Below, one piece after another: positions 19,501 through 27,674 of a DNA stretch of 52,974 nucleotides. The notes under the pieces are model-generated. The model was not told the DNA's origin, ran no database searches, and saw only the letters and a program-made list of their open reading frames with translations. The stretch lies in IMG/VR virus record IMGVR_UViG_3300032073_000043, positions 1 to 52,974 of that record. The stretch is one strand, 5' to 3'. Position 1 is the stretch's first letter; each line of letters starts with the position of its first letter. This DNA is from a virus. The translations under genes and the position numbers were made by a program.

Positions 19501-19777
19501 CGTGCTCGTTATTTAGTTTAGTACCAACACAAATAGCGTTAGTTAAACCAAAGCTATCTGTATTCCAATTATCAGTTATAACTTTTTTATTCGAGTCATA
19601 CGCTTTACCTAATATTTGCGTTGTACCTTTAATGTTTTGAACACTACCAACATTGCTACCTTCAGATGTAGAAATCTCAATGTTAAGAGCGTCTCTATAC
19701 TCTCCATTAGGTACTAATCTTTCGTCCAGGTCTTTATTCATTTTACCTAAACGGAAGTGATGTTTAATATCTGGCAT
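13538..19777 (-). CDS. Tail nozzle/stabilisation protein (P22 gp10-like) with long C-terminal extension (2079 aa)
   Basis: The N terminus (GKMNKDLDERLVPNGEYRDALNIEIS, then EGSNVGSVQNIKGT) is the hallmark of podoviral tail nozzle or DNA-stabilisation proteins (P22 gp10/T7 gp12/crAss muzzle type). Around residue 1150 the sequence YRCYFTDKSRGAVIRLSRDGLTAISDAGM is the conserved propeller segment of the same group. The last 700 or so residues are extra: Thr/Ser/Gly-rich beta domains resembling Ig-like or adhesin modules, which suggests a surface-exposed or decorated tail tip. At over twice the usual length it is an unusually large family member. Confidence 0.75.
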   Translation of the reverse strand: MPDIKHHFRLGKMNKDLDERLVPNGEYRDALNIEISTSEGSNVGSVQNIKGTTQILGKAYDSNKKVITDNWNTDSFGLTNAICVGTKLNNEHDRIYWFIKADEADCIAEYDDASGVISPVLVDTNNILDFKASTYITGINVLDGMLMWTDGEKEPKKIDISVFKSGCSSNFTTHTKYTGQIIASSDLASSSSFTEEHITVAKKAPMGKPTLVMSSSTRGGIGTGTSTVVISNAVNTTFTDTEGVAKDAGTVLNLTFSPLPNWQAGDIITCTSIYEELGQQENLEIKLLINSISASNVFNCTIQSIPVEIPYIPLTWEAILSEEGVLFEKKFVSFAYRWKYYSGEYSTFSPFSELAFLPDTFEYLSTNGYNDGMINNLRQLSINITESRPIDVEEVDILYKETNNSNVYVVDTLKYASDGTFPTEYKLESEIISKVVESNQTLRPWDNVPRKATAQEVTANRLIYANYLQNYDIPDFNLPNISMSISQAAITTVKEPQLSIKSLRTYQVGVVYLDKYNRQSPVFTSANASKQTSKDYAKTVNSINVSLSNQPPDWATHFKYYIKETSNEYYNLAMDRYYLAEDGNVWLSFPSSERNKVDEETYLILKKKHDSDDFVATKSRYKILDISNDAPDFLKLKERAIATGDVEARTSGIPQIGSVSFEFRGPNPQTNPSFGEGFSSDAVIQIANGGVKSDKYKVVSGGPTGDTDDTGSNESKEHIYKVTLEEPIKTGDTMVSGISAGDSFEIILFEEKFERKAEFYGRFFVKINRDSNFDTNIIASFPEEDEQFGIIETRTIFGNAQNTGAGSSRQEASWFDTADRRRSRWVTQDNNGHPKLGQKKMTFYFCGSPKSRSTSFDKSNTINNFLKLIELQGTLFRFKGSQSDALSPIYEITKNAQEDRKYKYRRTSGKRYQSAKRRQYNLEFKKKDSTDGYTDPFTYPTSGNPTNYISEIQIMQNVVSADVEVLTSSNPAIWETEPKESAELDIYYETGLSRPISQHGSTHVLDFKNCYSFGNGVESDRINDDFNAPRMGKGVKVSAVLDEPYEEERRKNGLIYSGIFNSTSGINRLNQFIQGEAITKDLNPHYGGIQKLHARNTDLIVLCEDKCLKVLANKDAIFEANGNPQLTATNKVLGQAVPFIGEYGISKNPESFASYAYRCYFTDKSRGAVIRLSRDGLTAISDAGMEDFFKDTLPGSTLILGSYDGSKGLYNLTLDGQTVSFDEKVKGFPSFKSFVPEGALSLNNKYYSFKTGELFVHENDIRNNFYGVQYESSVTLLINEMPETIKGFKTLNYGGSLSRVYTNNYDNATSTNTKGWYCDHIHTDTQQGFIKEFKKKEGRFYNHIKGEATTLENLDSKEFNVQGIGQLTAISGDLALSDKTVTVSLTGIANTTNPGSTFDVEVGTEIHSTNTHVFITITPDTGSTLTASDLSVSSTGTYVSSVVFVQDGLNVKAKVSFTDGVNMPSSNLAINLAVTGDGALNKYKLENLVIIDQSDGNITQTVSYAGSGNNETANPSGNQLGYQANYTTQNTVATVTIDLATGYNFNEQPSFKITVEDNDPESYYVITHQDKDVSNNNITIGVGGKVLADVDKRVYTVAYKFPAQDTNKNEIIFHSKSVLENAADVNKISGYDLVGGNTVGRFAQTKELKIFGAIGADFRVKNFTTSTASTSGSSTTLTLTAVNNDIKVGMLVTGTGISGTVTVAGVNGTSITLNTAQTISSTTITFSEWWNGTTFVGSETDLEIPSTGFSLVSIPFFETTVSKRYYILIEAISPTTLLPITPSSTGDPVLQGNVYSSSNVVQNPFYINQLANVDLTLGMAATADFTVTSSNITKTYIANLHTDEDSDVASFSLSLTATATGNITKLRDPEIEDWSNYLSTNSDDIDLFSNGFELDYQTPIIAINNTASPKTISITSDMRVNKYGSDDLTSNLAINNFASITGGSGGGGSRLYTPTVTGAGGGLILGAHRATYNDGNGNSGTAAKNVLIGTASGTNLTSGTGVMYGNFYNNGYNDISLSISATQASAFHQVSGLTITKTSLVGVAPSQDLHYSWTAQLDEVIDSASDMTFNIAVSLAQEP

Positions 19778-19782
19778 ATGTG

Positions 19783-20886
19783 TTAGTGTTTTATTTGCTT
19801 AGATTTATTTCTTAATACTTGAGAAATTTCTTCAGCTTTTATATTACTTAATCTTATTTTTGCTTTTCTTATAGCGGCAAACTTTTCTTTTTTAAATCTT
19901 GCTACTAAATACTCAGGAACTAATGTTCTAGCCGCTAACATAGCGTGTATCATGTATTTGTATATTGCATCTTCAGCAAATTTATGTACAACTGAATCTC
20001 CATCAACAGCTAATCCATCACTTATGTATTTTAGTGTTATTATTTTGTCATTTAAATCAGAGCTAAAATGTATAAAACCTTTAGCGTGATCTATGTAATA
20101 TACACCATTTGCTTGCGCATACTCAGGTGTTAAACCATATCTTCTACCCTGCGCTAAAGTAGCGTCGTATTGATCATCATCTCTAGGGTTGTCTGAAGTA
20201 TTTGAAGAGCTTGTTAATTTAAATTGTTTCCAAGTTTCTGATTCAAATGATTGTAGTATTTCACCACCGTCTGTAAAAACATATTCAAAATCATTGCTTT
20301 GAAGTATTGCAGTTGGGTTACCTGTTTTATAAGCAGGATATATTATTCTTTCAATACCAGAGCCATCTCTCCAGCTTACCTTAACGTAATTAACATAATC
20401 GTGAGGTAACTTCATTTTAAGGGATGGTGGTATTTCTATTTCTTGTGATTTTTCACATCTTAATGTATCGTAGTTTAACTCTTGAATACCTCTTTGAGCG
20501 TGAAACATTACATCTGTTCTTCTTGCTTTTGGCAACAGCTTGTCTTCACCTACATATGTTATTATGAAATTTTGAACAATATCTTTTAACGTTATATGCT
20601 CGTAATTACCTAAACTCTCCTCTAGTGATTTTTGTTTAACTATTACAACCGCACCAACAGCAGGATTAGCACTAGACACAAATGTAACTCTACCATTAGA
20701 GCTGTTATATGAATATAAACTTTCGTTTAATTGATCTCCGTTAATAAATACATCAAAATCACCTTCAGCTGTTGGTAAAGGGTTAAACGTTAATGTAACA
20801 TAACTGTTTGAGTTTATAGTAGAATCTACCGTAAACTGATTTGCGTTGTTGTAATATTGCTGTTGTGTTCCTGTGAATAAAGGCAT
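19783..20886 (-). CDS. Head-tail connector/tail tubular A-like protein (367 aa)
   Basis: An N-terminal beta domain of about 85 residues (MPLFTGTQQQYYNNANQF...VIVKQ) precedes the connector core. That core has LKDIVQNFIITYVGEDKLLPKARRTDVMFHAQRGIQELNYDTLR and then DYVNYVKVSWRDGSGIERIIYP, a pattern I associate with adaptor/ring proteins of Bacteroidetes podoviruses. The C terminus is helical and basic. It lies between the other connector gene and the nozzle gene, as expected for an adaptor between portal and nozzle. Confidence 0.6.
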   Translation of the reverse strand: MPLFTGTQQQYYNNANQFTVDSTINSNSYVTLTFNPLPTAEGDFDVFINGDQLNESLYSYNSSNGRVTFVSSANPAVGAVVIVKQKSLEESLGNYEHITLKDIVQNFIITYVGEDKLLPKARRTDVMFHAQRGIQELNYDTLRCEKSQEIEIPPSLKMKLPHDYVNYVKVSWRDGSGIERIIYPAYKTGNPTAILQSNDFEYVFTDGGEILQSFESETWKQFKLTSSSNTSDNPRDDDQYDATLAQGRRYGLTPEYAQANGVYYIDHAKGFIHFSSDLNDKIITLKYISDGLAVDGDSVVHKFAEDAIYKYMIHAMLAARTLVPEYLVARFKKEKFAAIRKAKIRLSNIKAEEISQVLRNKSKQIKH

Positions 20887-20892
20887 GTTCTG

Positions 20893-21618
20893 TTATTTTT
20901 CTTGTTGGACGTTTTGTGCTTCTTCTTGAGCGGCTATTGGATAAAGCTGAGGATCTTTTATCGTTATACCAGCTAGTTCTAATATCTTTATAACTAATTC
21001 AGACTCTTCAGACTCATGTAGCTCAAAATCTACAGCAAGTGTAGCATTGTAAAGAGCTTCATCTAAAACAGTAGTATAAGCCCATTGTACTTTAATTGGC
21101 TTAGCTATATAGTTACACACAACTGTGTCACTTGCACCTATTGTTGTTGGATAAATTTGTATTAATCTTTTTCTATTTATAGCTGTTGATCCTGAGTTTC
21201 TAACATAAACAGGATATGTTGTTGTTGGGTTTGTTAATGGGGATGCTAATATGTGATGTATTTCGTTTTGATTTATTTTTTCAATCTCAACATAACTACC
21301 ACATTTATTAGTATATAATTCTCCCATACGATAATGATCTGGTAAAGTACCTACACCACCGTCTGCCATAACTACGGCTGCTCTGTATTTTTCAAATATA
21401 TCTATTTTTTCTTGAATAATATCTACCATGTCTGCATGAACCGAATCATTACCAGGCATTTTTAAAAATTGATCCAAGTCATAAAAGTATTGTTCGAATA
21501 TATCTAATTGAGCTTGATTAGCAAACAAGTTAAACTCTTGAGGTGTTATATAACCTCTTTGTTCTTTGTTAGCTATTGCTAAAACTCTTTGATAAACTGT
21601 ATCTACACTAACTGCCAT
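20893..21618 (-). CDS. Head-tail adaptor/ring protein (241 aa)
   Basis: The conserved opening VYQRVLAIANKEQRGYITPQEFNLFANQAQLDIFEQYFYDL is widespread in connector proteins of Bacteroidetes-infecting podoviruses, as I recall. A beta-rich middle and a helical C terminus ending in Gln/Glu-rich sequence follow. I choose the ATG at 21618 (MAVSVDTVYQ) rather than 21651. The extra 11 residues of the longer form would begin inside the intergenic hairpin, while the shorter one has an A-rich leader like its neighbours. Confidence 0.65.
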   Translation of the reverse strand: MAVSVDTVYQRVLAIANKEQRGYITPQEFNLFANQAQLDIFEQYFYDLDQFLKMPGNDSVHADMVDIIQEKIDIFEKYRAAVVMADGGVGTLPDHYRMGELYTNKCGSYVEIEKINQNEIHHILASPLTNPTTTYPVYVRNSGSTAINRKRLIQIYPTTIGASDTVVCNYIAKPIKVQWAYTTVLDEALYNATLAVDFELHESEESELVIKILELAGITIKDPQLYPIAAQEEAQNVQQEK

Positions 21619-21638
21619 ATTTATTTTTTTTATAGTAA

Positions 21639-21663
21639 GTAACCACCTCACAGAGATGGTTAC
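21639..21663 (-). promoter_or_regulatory. Intergenic stem-loop between the 258-aa and ring-protein genes
   Basis: GTAACCA (21639-21645) pairs with TGGTTAC (21657-21663), then CTC pairs with GAG around a 3-base loop. The one C/A mismatch on the plus strand becomes a U-G pair in minus-strand RNA, so the structure belongs to the late transcript. No U tract follows, so it is more likely a processing or stability element than a terminator. Confidence 0.5.
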
Positions 21664-21678
21664 CTCTATAAGTGATTG

Positions 21679-22455
21679 TTATTTTAATCTTTTTTCTAAA
21701 TTACTAAAGACTTCTAAACCTTCATCTGTTTGAAACCACGCAGCTAATGCTGAATATGGGTGCTCATCAAATGGCACTGTCATTAGTTTTCTGCCGTTGC
21801 TAGCCCAAGTAAACTGTCTATTATCAGGCGACAATTTAATCAAGTTTGCTTCCGCTGCTTTGATACCAAAGTTTCTTAGCTGTACATTTTCATCTTGTGC
21901 TAAGCTTATAAATAAAGCTGGATTTCTTTTAGCAAATAAAAGTAAATCTCTCTTTAGTTCTTTGGATGTCATTTTTGTGACTTTACTTCCAAGCTCTACT
22001 CTTAATATACCTTCAGCTATATCTAAATCTAAATCTTTAGCTATAGTTAAAGCTTCTATTTCAAGCTCCATGTAATCTAAGTCATCACTTGCTATCTCAA
22101 CCTCGTTATGTTCTTGATATATAACATTTTTAAGAGGGTGATAAATTGAAAGCATTTTTTGTAAAGATTGCTCTCTTGCAGGTACTGTTAAAGCACCATC
22201 TCTAAAAACTATACGACCTAAAGTGGCCATACCTTTTTGTTCATCTACCAATGGTGATGGTTGATTAGTAGCGTATCTTAATTCTTTTTGAAAACCCGCT
22301 TCTGTATCGAACCATAATAATGGTTTTCTTCTAGTATGTTTACTAGGCAAAGAAAAAACTAATGGTTGTTCCTTTGTTGTTAGATAGTAAATTCTATCTT
22401 TTATTTCCCATTGTGTACCTACTGGTACTCCAACGGCTTGTTTTACTTGTGACAT
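21679..22455 (-). CDS. Conserved virion-module protein downstream of capsid (258 aa)
   Basis: A mixed alpha/beta protein beginning MSQVKQAVGVPVGTQWEIKDRIYYLTTKEQPLVFSLPSKH. The middle carries acidic helices (VEIASDDLDYMELEIEALTIAKDLDLDIAEGIL), and the C terminus is helical (SALAAWFQTDEGLEVFSNLEKRLK). I know similar proteins only as hypotheticals in capsid modules. It follows the capsid terminator, so its expression is probably lower than that of the capsid protein. Head decoration, completion or adaptor roles are possible. Confidence 0.6.
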   Translation of the reverse strand: MSQVKQAVGVPVGTQWEIKDRIYYLTTKEQPLVFSLPSKHTRRKPLLWFDTEAGFQKELRYATNQPSPLVDEQKGMATLGRIVFRDGALTVPAREQSLQKMLSIYHPLKNVIYQEHNEVEIASDDLDYMELEIEALTIAKDLDLDIAEGILRVELGSKVTKMTSKELKRDLLLFAKRNPALFISLAQDENVQLRNFGIKAAEANLIKLSPDNRQFTWASNGRKLMTVPFDEHPYSALAAWFQTDEGLEVFSNLEKRLK

Positions 22456-22477
22456 AATATAATATAATTAAAAAGTT

Positions 22478-22521
22478 TATAAAAAAAATAAAAGGGTTGG
22501 GTGCCGAAGCACCCTTACCTT
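22478..22521 (-). terminator. Rho-independent terminator after the capsid gene
   Basis: On the minus strand, GGGTGC-TTCG-GCACCC forms a 6-bp stem with a UUCG tetraloop closed by C-G. It is extended by AAGG/CCTT across a symmetric internal loop and followed by a T-rich tract (TTTTATTTTTTTT). It lies between the capsid stop (22536) and the next start (22455). The structure would make the capsid mRNA end here with partial read-through to the connector genes. Confidence 0.85.
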
Positions 22522-22535
22522 TTAAGTACTATTGA

Positions 22536-23957
22536 TTATCCTTGGATACCATCAGTAGATTTTAACAATACAAAGTTGTTAGCTGCTTGAACACATAAAC
22601 ATCTCTCAGATAAGAAATGTACGTTCATTGCATCTTCGTCGCTTGTATAGTTACCTCCAACTGAACCAGTGATCCATGATTTCATTCTTCTGTCGTCAGC
22701 TTCAGAAGCTCTGTATCTAACGTGTAAGAATGGTCTTTGGATGTTTTTACCCATAATCTGATCGTAAACTGTTGAAGTTCCAGCAGGAACGATAACACCT
22801 TCAATATCAGCTACAAGTCCTCTAGTAGTTGAATCATTTAAGTATTTCCAGTCAGTTTTGTAGAAGTCATAAGAACCTCTTCTGAAACCAGAGAAACCTA
22901 AATTTAACGCCATTTCCTCAGAGTTGTTGAATACTCCGTAAGAAGTACCACCAGTTCCGTAAGAATTTTGAGCAGCAAGCATGTTATCAATAGATAGAGA
23001 CGTAGCTCTGTCTAAGAACATCATGTTTTCTTCAATTGATCCTTGCTTGTCAAGCTCTTGTAAGATGCTATCAAATTCAGCAAGTCCAACGTGAACTCCA
23101 CTAGAAATAGGGTCATCAAAATCAGCGTTGTTGTATACTAATCCTCTTGAGCTAATAGCAGCAAAAAGACCTTCAGATCCAGAAATACCTGCAGCAGAGA
23201 TAGCAGATGATCCTGCTTTTTTCTCAGCTTCAATCATAGCCATTTCTAATTGATCTTCAAATCTAATTCTTGCTTCGTGCTCAGATTTTAAGTACCATAA
23301 GTATCCAGAAGTACCAGCTTCAGTAGCAACTTCGACCCACCCAATTTGAGCAGTGTCAGATCCATTTACACTGTACTTGTCTCTTAGAATAATTGGCTTA
23401 TTCGAGAAAGAAGTAAATGTTGCATCTTTTTTGTTACCAGCGTTGCTTGATCCTTTTGCATATTCTGAACCGTAAACAAATACTTTTACAGCAGCAACAC
23501 CATCAGAACCGATACTTGAAATATCAGCAGCAGTATAAGGTTGCGCAGTAATTGTAGTTGCAGCAGGTACAGCAGATACGTAACATTTTAATGTTGCACC
23601 ACCTTTGCTAACGATAATAGTATCGCCAATGTTTAGTAAGTGAGCAGCAGAAAATGTTAGTAAGTTTGCAGAAACGTCAGTACCTACGACATCGTCGTAA
23701 GCTACGTGGATTCTACCTTGTTCAGACCATACGACCTCGTCAGAAGCCATAGGCATTTCAGCACCGACCATAGATAAGAAACCAGAAATAGTTCTGTTTC
23801 CGTATCTTTCAACTTCTTTTTCATAAACTTCCGGTAGGAATTGTTTTGTGAAATTAAAGTCGTTGCCAGCGATTGATAAATAATTTGAACCAAATAAAGT
23901 TTTATTCGGTCTCGGCGTTAAGTGCGATAACTCCGCGCCTGTTCCAGCTAATGCCAT
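22536..23957 (-). CDS. Major capsid protein
   Basis: A 473-aa protein positioned after portal and scaffold. It begins MALAGTGAELSHLTPRPN and continues with ITKQFLPEVYEKEVERYGNRTISGFLSM-like helical and loop segments of capsid proteins. It has beta-rich P-domain-like stretches, an internal helical region (EDQLEMAMIEAEKKAG) and the C-terminal ERCLCVQAANNFVLLKSTDG. Codons are less AT-biased than in neighbours, as is usual for a very highly expressed gene. The gene is followed by a strong terminator. The HK97 fold is expected from the family but not shown here. Confidence 0.85.
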   Translation of the reverse strand: MALAGTGAELSHLTPRPNKTLFGSNYLSIAGNDFNFTKQFLPEVYEKEVERYGNRTISGFLSMVGAEMPMASDEVVWSEQGRIHVAYDDVVGTDVSANLLTFSAAHLLNIGDTIIVSKGGATLKCYVSAVPAATTITAQPYTAADISSIGSDGVAAVKVFVYGSEYAKGSSNAGNKKDATFTSFSNKPIILRDKYSVNGSDTAQIGWVEVATEAGTSGYLWYLKSEHEARIRFEDQLEMAMIEAEKKAGSSAISAAGISGSEGLFAAISSRGLVYNNADFDDPISSGVHVGLAEFDSILQELDKQGSIEENMMFLDRATSLSIDNMLAAQNSYGTGGTSYGVFNNSEEMALNLGFSGFRRGSYDFYKTDWKYLNDSTTRGLVADIEGVIVPAGTSTVYDQIMGKNIQRPFLHVRYRASEADDRRMKSWITGSVGGNYTSDEDAMNVHFLSERCLCVQAANNFVLLKSTDGIQG

Positions 23958-23983
23958 AATTTTTAATTTTTAAATTGTTAATG

Positions 23984-25216
23984 TTATTTTCTAATCTTAA
24001 TCTTAAAATCAGAAACTGTATCACCAGGAACAGCTTTTACAGACCAACCAGAAGTAGGTATCACATTTGACTGTGCTTCCCTAGGATCCATGTTGATGTT
24101 TTTAGACTTAGCTATACTATCCTTGATAGCATCTGCTTTGCCCTGTTCGTAAAAGTGTTTCGCTACAGCGTCAGGATTATTAGCAGTAAATAAAGATTTA
24201 TGATAACCTTTAGCATCACTCATATTTTCATTTTTATCAAGAAACTTCTTAATAAAATTGTTAATATCGCTTTGGTCATTTTTAACCTTGTCACTATCTT
24301 TTACATTAAACCTAAACTTTTTTTCACCAATATTATATTCAAAACCTTTGAATTTATCGTTAAAAACCTCGTTGGTTTTATTTAAAAAGTTGGTTTGTTG
24401 TTCCTGAACTACCTTTTGTGTAGTTTCTGCTTCTTGATTGTAACGGTTGAAAAAATCAATTGCTTTCTTTTGCTCAGGCGCTAACCTGCTTCCAGCTTTA
24501 ATTTCTTCGTAATATTTAGACTTTAGCCCGTCTAAGTGGCTTTTAGCACTGGCAACTTGCTCTTTTAGCGCTAATTTTTTTCTTTTAATATCTCTATCCT
24601 CATCAACTTCTTCATCATATTCAAAATTGTCTTCCATTAAGAAACCAATTTCATCATCATTTAAATGAGGTTTTGTTTGCTTGTAGTATTCCTTAAGTAA
24701 AGATTTATCATCTTTTTTAGAGTAATCTTGATTTAATCTAACATACTCTTCTAAGCTACCGCCAGTTTCATTCATAAAGTCCACGACTTTTTGTATGTTT
24801 TCTGGTAATGGTTCAGATGTGTCTTGAGCTTCTTGTACAGCTTCTTCTACTTGTTCTTGTAGCTCCTCTGTTTGCTCTTCAACTTCTTCATTTGTAATCT
24901 CTTCAACTACTGAAGTTTGCTCTTCTTCTTTAACCTCTTGCTCGACAACAGGTGTATCTTTTACCTCTGTTTCTTCTACAGGAGTAACTTCTTCTTTTTT
25001 TGAAAGATCAACCTTAATAGCATCGTTGTCTTCATTTTGATTGACTAATTGCTTTGGTCTTTTAGGTTTTTCTTTCATTTTCATATCTCCACCCTCTTTT
25101 ATAGGAGCTTCGATTTTAGCATCAGTTATAGTTTCACTATCTTTGATTGCTGCTTGTTCTTGTGCAACTGGTTGAATTTCTTCTACAACCTCTTGCGGCT
25201 TTTCTTTTTCTGCCAT
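23984..25216 (-). CDS. Head scaffold protein
   Basis: A 410-aa, strongly charged protein. The first 140 residues are Glu/Val/Lys repeats of low complexity (EVVEEIQPVAQEQ, EVTPVEETEVKDTPVVEQEV) and should be disordered. Coiled-coil helices fill the middle (RDIKRKKLALKEQVASAKSHLDGLKSKYYEEI), with a basic end. Composition and position between portal and capsid genes are those of phage scaffolds. There is no visible protease domain. Confidence 0.75.
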   Translation of the reverse strand: MAEKEKPQEVVEEIQPVAQEQAAIKDSETITDAKIEAPIKEGGDMKMKEKPKRPKQLVNQNEDNDAIKVDLSKKEEVTPVEETEVKDTPVVEQEVKEEEQTSVVEEITNEEVEEQTEELQEQVEEAVQEAQDTSEPLPENIQKVVDFMNETGGSLEEYVRLNQDYSKKDDKSLLKEYYKQTKPHLNDDEIGFLMEDNFEYDEEVDEDRDIKRKKLALKEQVASAKSHLDGLKSKYYEEIKAGSRLAPEQKKAIDFFNRYNQEAETTQKVVQEQQTNFLNKTNEVFNDKFKGFEYNIGEKKFRFNVKDSDKVKNDQSDINNFIKKFLDKNENMSDAKGYHKSLFTANNPDAVAKHFYEQGKADAIKDSIAKSKNINMDPREAQSNVIPTSGWSVKAVPGDTVSDFKIKIRK

Positions 25217-25244
25217 AATATAATATTATAAAATTAAACGATTA

Positions 25245-27671
25245 TTATCTTGGGTCAAAACTACCTAGATTACCTAGGTTACCTAAACTATCATTACCCA
25301 TTGATTCAAACTTTTTAGGTGCTTTATTGTTATTTCTTTGATCTATTAGCTCAGATTGTTGACTAGCTTGTATTCTAGTTCTTTCATCTTTACGATCTTC
25401 TTTATTTGTTTCTTTTTGTTTGCCTATGTTAAGCTCCATGTTTTTAAGTCTCATATTAATCATAAACTCATGATTCATAAGATCTTTCTTGATTATAGCT
25501 TCTTGTTGCATTTTCTTTTGATCTAGCATCATTTTGGCTTCTTCAAGTTGCATAGTGCTTTGCATTAAAGCTTGGTTTTTTTGTACCTCAGCTTCTGCAG
25601 CTATCTTTTGAGCTTGTGCATTAGCGTTTGCTTGAGTTTCTATATTTTTTTGTTGTAGCAACTCGTCTCTTTCTCTTTTCTTTTTTCTTCTTACTTTTAG
25701 TAATTGATTAGCAAGCTTGACATTTTTAATATTTCTTAAATCAATAGCATCTTCAAGATCTATCATTTGCTGACCTAAAGCAACTTGTATATTGTTTTCA
25801 AGTAATGATTTTTCTTCTTCATCAGGAGATACGTCTAAAAATATACCAAAATCATATAGATGTAAACTAGCTATATCTTCTAACGTACCAACATTATGAC
25901 CACCTATTTTTTGTATAAATGCTTCTTTTGTTGGAGAGTATTCTAATATATCAGATATTCTTAATGATATTGATTCAGCTAATTCAGCTGTAAGATATAA
26001 GCCAGAGTTCAATATATGTCTAGTAGCGGTGTTACTATTAGCAGCGGCTAGTTTTTGAACACCAACTAAAGCTCTAGAATCAGGAGTACTACCATCTCTA
26101 GCTTCGTTTAAGCCGGTTGTATCTCTAATCATCTGCATGTAGTAGTTGTAATTCTGTATTAACACAGGTATTTTACCACCACCATTACCACTTGTTATTT
26201 CTTGAATAGGTATTTTACCAGGATTCATATCTCCTTCTGACGTAAACGATCTACCTATTACGGAACCAGTTTGAAAAAACATATTCAACGCTTCTTGTGG
26301 ATTATAATTAGTTCCGTTACCTAAATCTATTTCAGCTAAACCGTCAGCGTCTAGATAAATACCATCTGGCACCATTCTTGATAATACTTGTTGTATTTTT
26401 AAATGAGTTAATTGAATCATGTCAGCAAAACCAGTTATACGCTTTACTAAAGACTCAATTTTACCTTTATACATTCTAGGAGCCACTAAATTATAATTCA
26501 TTTTAACCTTAGTGTAATCACTTTTAGGTCTCATCATGTTTTTAGACATTTCCCATTTAAGCAATTTATCTGTTCCTAAAACCAAAGCTCCTTCATATAA
26601 AACCTCTAAAGATCTTTCAATTTTCTCAAATTGACCAACCATTTCTTGTATTGGTGGATCAAAAGTATCATCTCTTAATATAACTTTGCTACCACCACTC
26701 ATAGTATCTTTAACTTTATAAACTTCATTCATGTAAGTTTTATAATTAAAGTATAATACCTCTACAGTGTTATTATCGTTGTTATCGTTAGTGCTAGCTG
26801 TAGTATACCTAAAGTTAGATTTTTGATTAGGTTGCTTTTTTATTTTTAAAAGTTGCTCTTCATCTAAATTAGGAAACTCTTTTTTTAATTCATTTATAGG
26901 TATTGTTTTTACCTCGCCAATGTAATATATATCTTCAAAATAAGGATTTTCAGTATAAGAGTAAACTATATTTGCAGGATCCACGTATTCAACTTTAATA
27001 CCTTCAGCTGTTGTAAATTTATCTTTTACACAAGCTATACCAATAGTTGTTAAATCATAAAATAATCTTTTTCTTGTTTCTTCAAACTTATTACCATTTA
27101 ATATAGTTGTTATGGCTTGTTCCTCTGCTAGTTCAACTTCTTGCTTGTAACTAAGTTGCATATGTAAACTTAACTCTTCTTCACTATCGGGTAGTTTTTC
27201 AGGTGGATTTTCCTGTAAGTTTATACCTAAAGAGTCTTGAGCAAACTTTATAAGCTCTTGAGTTTCTATGTCTCTCATTACAGATTCCATATACTCTGTT
27301 CTCTTACTCATACCGTAAGGATCTTGAGAATATGCTTTTATATCGTATGTTCTTTCGGCCATACCATTAACTACAATATCAACAAACTTAGGTATTATAG
27401 GAACTGGTTTCCAGTCTAAATTAAGATAAGACAAATCACCATTTATAGATAATTCATCTTTATATTTTTGTATCGATTGTTCTCCTCTAGCATATAACCT
27501 TAACTTATGAAACTCGTTTTGGTTGTTATAAAATCTATTAGTACCAGAATCACGTTTAAACCATTCCGCTTCTATAGCTTTGGCAACCTTTAAACCGTAG
27601 TCAAGCCCGATCTTCTCAGAGTCGCTAACAACCTGACTTGGGAAATAACCTTTTGATATTGATTCTGCCAT
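25245..27671 (-). CDS. Portal protein (808 aa)
   Basis: The large portal lies between TerL and the scaffold. The N-terminal region contains WFKRDSGTNRFYNNQNEFHKLRLYARGEQ and DWKPVPIIPKFVDIVVNGMAERTYDIKAYSQDPYG, and the central region LLKWEMSKNMMRP and GFADMIQLTHLKIQQVLSRMVPDGIYLD. A DTTGLNEARDGSTPD loop follows. The C terminus is a long Gln/Lys-rich coiled coil. Size and pattern match portals of the Bacteroidetes podovirus/crAss-like type more than classical small portals. A dodecamer at the head vertex is expected. Confidence 0.8.
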   Translation of the reverse strand: MAESISKGYFPSQVVSDSEKIGLDYGLKVAKAIEAEWFKRDSGTNRFYNNQNEFHKLRLYARGEQSIQKYKDELSINGDLSYLNLDWKPVPIIPKFVDIVVNGMAERTYDIKAYSQDPYGMSKRTEYMESVMRDIETQELIKFAQDSLGINLQENPPEKLPDSEEELSLHMQLSYKQEVELAEEQAITTILNGNKFEETRKRLFYDLTTIGIACVKDKFTTAEGIKVEYVDPANIVYSYTENPYFEDIYYIGEVKTIPINELKKEFPNLDEEQLLKIKKQPNQKSNFRYTTASTNDNNDNNTVEVLYFNYKTYMNEVYKVKDTMSGGSKVILRDDTFDPPIQEMVGQFEKIERSLEVLYEGALVLGTDKLLKWEMSKNMMRPKSDYTKVKMNYNLVAPRMYKGKIESLVKRITGFADMIQLTHLKIQQVLSRMVPDGIYLDADGLAEIDLGNGTNYNPQEALNMFFQTGSVIGRSFTSEGDMNPGKIPIQEITSGNGGGKIPVLIQNYNYYMQMIRDTTGLNEARDGSTPDSRALVGVQKLAAANSNTATRHILNSGLYLTAELAESISLRISDILEYSPTKEAFIQKIGGHNVGTLEDIASLHLYDFGIFLDVSPDEEEKSLLENNIQVALGQQMIDLEDAIDLRNIKNVKLANQLLKVRRKKKRERDELLQQKNIETQANANAQAQKIAAEAEVQKNQALMQSTMQLEEAKMMLDQKKMQQEAIIKKDLMNHEFMINMRLKNMELNIGKQKETNKEDRKDERTRIQASQQSELIDQRNNNKAPKKFESMGNDSLGNLGNLGSFDPR

Positions 27672-27674
27672 TTT

